The notes under the pieces are model-generated. The model had not been told where the DNA came from and did not search any database. It worked only from the letters and a program-made list of their open reading frames with translations. From Synergistaceae bacterium (GTDB taxonomy: Bacteria; Synergistota; Synergistia; Synergistales; Aminobacteriaceae), in contig JAFSWZ010000014.1 of NCBI GenBank assembly GCA_017450125.1, positions 1 through 64,000 of the forward strand: 64,000 nucleotides of DNA. The letters are read 5' to 3'. The first letter of the stretch is position 1. The number at the start of each line of letters is the position of its first letter. The translations under genes were made by a program, and so were the position numbers. Below, in pieces: positions 59,936 through 64,000 of this stretch.

Positions 59936-61732
59936 CTCTTCTTGCTGCCTCCAAGTTTCTTGATAATCTTGGACATTACCTGCTTCGCTGTGTAGATAAT
60001 GCCCCTCTTCCTCAGCATGTACCAATAGCTCTGGAAACGCTGCTTCTGCCTCACACGGAACTTCACGCGGTTGAGCTTCTTCTGTTCCGCCGCAAGCCTC
60101 GAACGCAGGCCGTCCATGTATTCGCGGCTGCGTGCCCTGAAGACCGCCCGACAGTACAGCCCGCCTTCACACGATGCAGTTACCGCAACATCCCCCGAGC
60201 CCTCGAACACAAGCCTTCCGTCCTCCAGACGCGCAGAACCCTCGACCTCCCAGCTGACCGGCGCATCAGTGCGGTACTGGTAGCACTCAAGCGGGATGCT
60301 CTGCTCGTCCGGGTCTCTGTCGTACTCGTAGACAAAATTCCCGCCGCTCGTTATCTGGATGAACGGCCTCACTACGGCTTCCTGTTCCGCCTGAGCGAAG
60401 AACTCAGCCTCCGCAAGTCCCGACTCACTGCTTCCCTGCGCGAGAACTTTTATCCGGCACTCGGTTACGCCCTGCTGTTCGGGAATCTCGAGAGTGAGGG
60501 GCAGACCTTCCGCAGGCAGAGGCCCGGCCTCAACGCTGTAGCCTGTGTTCATGCTCACGGAGACTTTCTGCAGAGGCACGCCGTCAACGTTGCCCCACAG
60601 CCTTACGAGCGAGATTGTCTGCGGTTCGTCCCACGAAAAGACGAGCTCCTTCACGGTGTCGTCCGCATCAGGAATCCACAGGTAGTTCTCCCACTTCGGG
60701 GTGTCGGAGTCAACTTCGGAGACGTTCAGCAGACGGAAATCTTTTGCGCAACCGGCATTCCCTGATGAGGCCGAGACTTTTGCGCGGAAGCTCAGGCTGT
60801 CAGTGCGCCGCCGCCAGAAGACTTCGTCGGCGTTGATTACGCGCTCTGCCTGAATGAACGCATCCTGAGAGACATGCTGACGCAGTGCCCGCTCGAGGAT
60901 GTTGCCCTCGAAGATAGGCCTGCTCGCTTCAGGGACGGGGAAACGCACGCGGTCTTCCCAAGAGTAGTACGACGTTCCGACTATCTTCTTGTCGTAGCTC
61001 TGCGTGTGTCCGGGCTCAGGCCTGACGGTTGACAGCAGGAACGTAGAGCTGAACAGGTCGGGCTCTCCATTCCAGCCTATGCAGTACGCGAACCTCCTGA
61101 AGACTTCGGGCAGGTAATCGTTGCCAGGTCTGGACAATATTTCTCCCATCACCTCGTCGAACGAGAGGGAAAGCATCCTGTGGTCTGCGTGCCAGTCGAA
61201 GTCTACGGCGAGAATGACATCAGCCCTGACGTGAAGGATGAGCTCCTTCAAGTCCTGCAAGTAGTTCCTGCGCGTGTAGGGGCTGTGCTGTTTGCGTGTC
61301 AGGTACGCAAAGTCCGTGAACCCCGCCGCTCCGTAGGTCTCTGTGTGGCCGCTGGCTGAAGTTATGGGGTTGTCCTTAGCGTAGAAGATGTGCCCGGTCT
61401 CTGAGTTGTTGAGGGTTTCGGCAAAAGCAAGGCAGAAGATGTGCGAGCGGTCGAGGCCAAGAACCTGCAGAGAGTTTGCGGCTTCACTTATGCGTACCTC
61501 GAACGAGTACCAGTCGTAATAATCCCCGCTGTTGGCGAACGCGACAAAGACTTCTGCACCTGCATGAATGAAATTCTGGATGGAGTTTGCTGCTACGTTG
61601 ATTTCGTCGTCCTGATGGGGTACTAGTACTAGAACTTTTCTTCCTGCATAAGAATCATCGAAGAATGAATCACAATAATGGTCAGGTCTGGTCTGGTCTG
61701 GTCTGGTCAAAATCGTAGCGTTTCACAGCCAT
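59932..61732 (-). CDS. PIG-L family deacetylase with C-terminal domains; reading frame phase-variable at the 5' end
   Basis: PIG-L type zinc deacetylase of N-acetylated sugars: VLVLVPHQDDEINVAANSIQ (His-x-Asp-Asp zinc motif) and DFDWHADHRMLSL (second His). After ~220 residues come a beta-sandwich like F5/8 (SLVRLWGNVDGVPLQKVS) and an Ig-like segment, then a basic helical tail. The best start is ATG at 61732 (AAAGGA upstream). In that frame translation stops after 16 codons because of a GACCA-type pentanucleotide repeat; the long frame begins only at TTG 61710. One more repeat unit would join them. First gene of the operon. Confidence 0.8.
61681..61709. repeat. Pentanucleotide tandem repeat at the 5' end of the deacetylase gene
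   Basis: Four perfect copies of GTCTG (plus strand) flanked by two partial copies. Five is not a multiple of three, so any copy change alters the frame between the ATG at 61732 and the deacetylase body. Confidence 0.95.
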
Positions 61733-61754
61733 TTTGTCAAGTCCTTTCTGCAAA

Positions 61755-61789
61755 ATATATTCCCTCCGGCCAAGTTATGACCAGAGGGA
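61755..61789 (-). terminator. Intrinsic terminator of hpf
   Basis: Minus-strand stem TCCCTCTGG/CCGGAGGGA (one T-G pair, 11-base loop) followed by ATATATTTTG. It separates hpf from the deacetylase gene. Confidence 0.7.
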
Positions 61790-61804
61790 TAACCGTTAAT
61801 TCTC

Positions 61805-62338
61805 TTACCTTACCGGCTCAAGGAGGCCGTAGCTGTTCTCCCCGCGCTTGTAGATGACGTTGATTTCTCCTGTCGCGGCGTTCTGGAACATGAAGAACTC
61901 GTGCCCAACTAACTCCATCTGCATTGCCGCTTCTACGGGGTCCATCGGGTGAAATTCCACCTTCTTGACCTTGTCGATTGCGGGAACATTGCCGTCAGCC
62001 TCTGCCGTCTCCTCAAGGCTGAACGTGAACTCTGTGTCCGCGCCTAACTGTGCCTTGTCCTTAAGGTATGAGTTGTACTTCTTGATTCTGCGCTCCAAGT
62101 TCTTGAGCGACTGGTCGAATGCCGTCCTCATGTCCGTTGCGTCTTCCTCAGCACGGAGAATTACGCCGTTGGCATTTGCGGTGGTTTCGACGTTGAAGCT
62201 GCCCTTGTGATGCGTAACAACTATCTGGCAGTTCAGTATCTTGCGGAAGAACTTCTCGAGCTTGGAGATCTTCTTCTCCATGTAGTCCCTGAGTTTGTCG
62301 TCAACAGTTGCGCCGCGCTGTACAAACCGAACTTCCAT
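61805..62338 (-). CDS. hpf: Ribosome hibernation promoting factor, long form
   Basis: A 177-residue protein: N-terminal beta-alpha domain with MEVRFVQRGATVDDKLRDYMEKKISKLEKFF, which binds the 30S decoding site, and a C-terminal dimerisation domain with VEFHPMDPVEAAMQMELVGHEFFMFQNAATGEINVIYKR. The two-domain long form makes 100S ribosome dimers in stationary phase. ATG at 62338 follows AGGAGGTG. Confidence 0.95.
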   Translation of the reverse strand: MEVRFVQRGATVDDKLRDYMEKKISKLEKFFRKILNCQIVVTHHKGSFNVETTANANGVILRAEEDATDMRTAFDQSLKNLERRIKKYNSYLKDKAQLGADTEFTFSLEETAEADGNVPAIDKVKKVEFHPMDPVEAAMQMELVGHEFFMFQNAATGEINVIYKRGENSYGLLEPVR

Positions 62339-62391
62339 AAACAGCACCTCCTGAAAAGTTGAATAGCTGGATGCACATATTATACTAGATT

Positions 62392-63450
62392 TCAGCCCTT
62401 AATCCCCAGTGAAATGACATGCTCCAAATCTTCAGCCTTTACCTGTTTCACCGTGCACTGCCCTATCCCGCACGGAACTACCATGTCGACGACCCTGCCC
62501 CACGATTTTGCAGCTGTACGGGCAATGTCAGCGGCCTTGTACTTCACGCAGTTGTCGGGAAGATTGTGGGCATTCAGTGCGGTGATGATTCGTCCTGCTG
62601 TGTCCTCAGAGCACCAGCCCATCTTGGCCGACGCACGCGCGGTTATGCCGATGCCCTGAGCGGTCGCGAGGCCGTGCTGAATTCCGTAGCCGCTCAGCGC
62701 ACCGATCGCGCTCCCTACGACGCAGCCCAGCTTCAAGCCCCTGAGCCTTCCTTCATCGCCTGCGATTGACGCGCGGAACTTTATGCACTCCTCAATGACT
62801 CTCTCTATTCCGTCGGGCTCTATCTTCCTCGTGAACAGCCTGAACATCTCTTCCCCGCTGACTATTGCGGTCTTGAGGGCTTCGGCGAGGCCGCTCCTGT
62901 ACTCGTCGTCGGGAAGTGTCTTGAGGCAGTCGGTGTCGCACAGGACGAGCGAGGGGGTGCAGGACATTCCGGCCAAGTTCTCGCCTGCCGAGAGGTTGAC
63001 GCGCGCATAATTCCCGGCGGAAGCCTTGACCATCGCGGCAAGAGTTGTCGGGACGAGCACGAGCCTTACTCCACCGAGATAGCACGCGGCGGCAAAACCT
63101 GCTGCGTCGCACACGACACCTCCGCCGAGAGCGACGACTACGCACTGCTTCGAGAGCCCGAGAGCTGCCATGTCCTCGAGGAGCTTCTCGATGAGGCCGA
63201 AATTCTTTGTGCCTTCGTGCGAACCTATCAGCAGCTCGCAGATTCGCAGGCGCGTGCCTTCGGACTTCGGACACTCTTTGGCGTTGATGATGACGTTCTG
63301 CAGGTACAGGCCCGAGACCTTCTCGTCGGTAATCAGCGCAATTTCGTGCTCCTTCTCGTCGCTGAGCCTGAGGACTTCGAGCCCGATACGTTCCACGAGA
63401 CCCTTGCGTATCTTGATGCTGTAGCTGCTACCTTTAACGTTTGCCGACAT
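62392..63450 (-). CDS. 3-dehydroquinate synthase-like protein with altered active site
   Basis: A 352-residue member of the dehydroquinate synthase superfamily: ITDEKVSGLY, VVVALGGGVVCDAAGFAAACYLGGVRLVLVPTTLAAMV (NAD loop) and SGLAEALKTAI (Glu metal ligand) are present. The segment after that normally reads DxSVGGK, here KASAGNYARVNL. The usual GHTxGHAxE metal site is replaced by GCVVGSAIG, though the later YGIQHG His remains. It may have changed substrate or lost catalysis. ATG at 63450 follows GGGGGAG. A complete AroB elsewhere in the genome would be expected. Confidence 0.75.
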   Translation of the reverse strand: MSANVKGSSYSIKIRKGLVERIGLEVLRLSDEKEHEIALITDEKVSGLYLQNVIINAKECPKSEGTRLRICELLIGSHEGTKNFGLIEKLLEDMAALGLSKQCVVVALGGGVVCDAAGFAAACYLGGVRLVLVPTTLAAMVKASAGNYARVNLSAGENLAGMSCTPSLVLCDTDCLKTLPDDEYRSGLAEALKTAIVSGEEMFRLFTRKIEPDGIERVIEECIKFRASIAGDEGRLRGLKLGCVVGSAIGALSGYGIQHGLATAQGIGITARASAKMGWCSEDTAGRIITALNAHNLPDNCVKYKAADIARTAAKSWGRVVDMVVPCGIGQCTVKQVKAEDLEHVISLGIKG

Positions 63451-63471
63451 GTTTACACTCCCCCAATAACA

Positions 63472-63509
63472 AAGCACCCTCCGAGCTGTTTACTGCCCGA
63501 AAGGTGCTT
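63472..63509 (-). promoter_or_regulatory. 15-bp leader hairpin upstream of the dehydroquinate synthase-like gene
   Basis: On the minus strand AAGCACCTTTCGGGC pairs fully with GCTCGGAGGGTGCTT (three G-T pairs) around AGTAAACA. It ends ~10 bases before the ribosome binding site, so it could control translation or act as an attenuator. Confidence 0.6.
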
Positions 63510-63679
63510 AGTTGTTCTGTGTGTATTTTGTGCAATCAGCGAGTCCTTACGTCAGCATACAGCAACAATCCCTCTGGAAGTAATACCAGCGGGTAAAGTT
63601 AAAGCCGAAATTTGCTGATGCAAGGTTGATAGTGTGCACCGTTAATACATTCTCCGTGTGAAAAAATTTAGATAGATGA

Positions 63680-63708
63680 ATAATCACACATTCCGGCGTA
63701 AATGTCAA
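63680..63708 (-). promoter_or_regulatory. Candidate promoter with ~220-base leader
   Basis: Minus-strand TTGACA (63703-63708), a 17-base spacer and GATTAT (63680-63685). It lies between the upstream gene's terminator and the dehydroquinate synthase-like gene. Apart from the hairpin at 63472-63509, the 312-base gap from 63451 to 63762 shows nothing else. Confidence 0.6.
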
Positions 63709-63712
63709 GGGT

Positions 63713-63755
63713 AAAAAAAACACCCCGCCCGGGGTTTTTCCGGACAGGGTGGGTA
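63713..63755 (-). terminator. Strong intrinsic terminator of the window-edge gene
   Basis: Minus-strand 12-bp stem CACCCTGTCCGG/CCGGGCGGGGTG (two G-T pairs), 7-base loop, followed by eight T. Confidence 0.88.
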
Positions 63756-63762
63756 TTATTTG

Positions 63763-64000
63763 CTACTCAGCCTCGATTGCGATAACGGGCTGGTAGGTTA
63801 CGCCGTTCCTGAGCCAAGGAGCTACTACTATCTTGCGGCTTGCAGGAACTGTCTCGATTGCCGCGCCGTCCTCGTCGTAGAAGTCAGCGATCTTGTCGTC
63901 CTCAACTTCAGGAGCATTCTGCGGGAAGGCGATGTAGACGAGCTTTGCGCCCTCAGTTGCCTTCTCTTCGTCCAGCTCGGCCTCGAAGTCCTGAACCTGA
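63763..64000 (-). CDS. C-terminal part of an unidentified protein (5' partial)
   Basis: The minus strand is open from the window edge to a TAG at 63763-63765. The last 78 residues include VQDFEAELDEEKATEGAKLV, FYDEDGAAIETVPASRKIVV and WLRNGVTYQPVIAIEAE. It is acidic and beta-rich, compatible with the end of a surface or cell-wall-binding protein. No family recognised. A strong terminator follows. Confidence 0.7.
   Translation of the reverse strand, partial: QVQDFEAELDEEKATEGAKLVYIAFPQNAPEVEDDKIADFYDEDGAAIETVPASRKIVVAPWLRNGVTYQPVIAIEAE

Overview
The window looks like a chromosomal segment of an anaerobic, flagellated, diderm bacterium of the Synergistota, probably a gut or rumen Synergistaceae. 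The clearest clue is the C-terminus of the first protein: a Gly/Cys/Asp patch, a hydrophobic helix and a Lys tail, the Synergist-CTERM type of sorting signal. Superoxide reductase next to ferritin, a DUF3793/flavodoxin pair and FliS/FlgN chaperones fit an anaerobic motile lifestyle. No 16S gene is present, so the assignment is an inference.

1-11.8 kb: a surface protein (beta-helix end, Ig-like repeats, LRRs), a MATE exporter, DUF3793 plus flavodoxin, a decaying glycan patch (GT2 and membrane-protein remnants beside an intact radical SAM gene), aspS, a TPR remnant and an AIR-synthase-like gene.

11.8-41.6 kb: a prophage between two perfect 39-bp direct repeats. It joins a lambda-type head (GpA terminase, lambda portal, ClpP-type protease, decoration protein, gpE capsid) to a P2/Mu-type contractile tail (sheath, tube, frameshifted gpE/E', tape measure, gpX, gpI, fibres). 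No integrase or repressor is visible, and gpD, V, W and J are missing exactly where an IS607 element (serine recombinase plus TnpB) sits. The portal has a one-base frameshift. Six small minus-strand genes, most encoding a coiled coil and one membrane helix, are inserted at three places in the late region. The right repeat lies inside a TIGR02757-family gene whose last 39 codons are on the prophage side.

41.6-54.9 kb: ferritin/superoxide reductase operon, a pilin-like protein, radA, a LeuC/LeuD-type hydro-lyase pair, an HxlR/DUF24 regulator divergent from a compact three-gene unit (44-residue CGG-repeat peptide, radical SAM/SPASM enzyme, nitroreductase), tRNA-Arg(CCT), a fucosyltransferase-like enzyme, an M48 protease, flgN, fliS and gyrB.

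54.9-61.8 kb: a minus-strand, mostly overlapping seven-gene operon: PIG-L deacetylase, acyltransferase-like protein, acyl carrier protein, KAS III, SDR, SDR, KAS III. Three of its genes carry hypermutable tracts in coding sequence (G11, G12 and a pentanucleotide repeat at a 5' end), and the deacetylase gene appears out of frame with its best start. This reads as a phase-variable surface glycolipid or acyl-modification system and is, with the CGG-peptide unit, the most interesting part of the window.

61.8-64 kb: hpf, a divergent 3-dehydroquinate-synthase-like gene with a long hairpin leader, and the 3' end of another gene.
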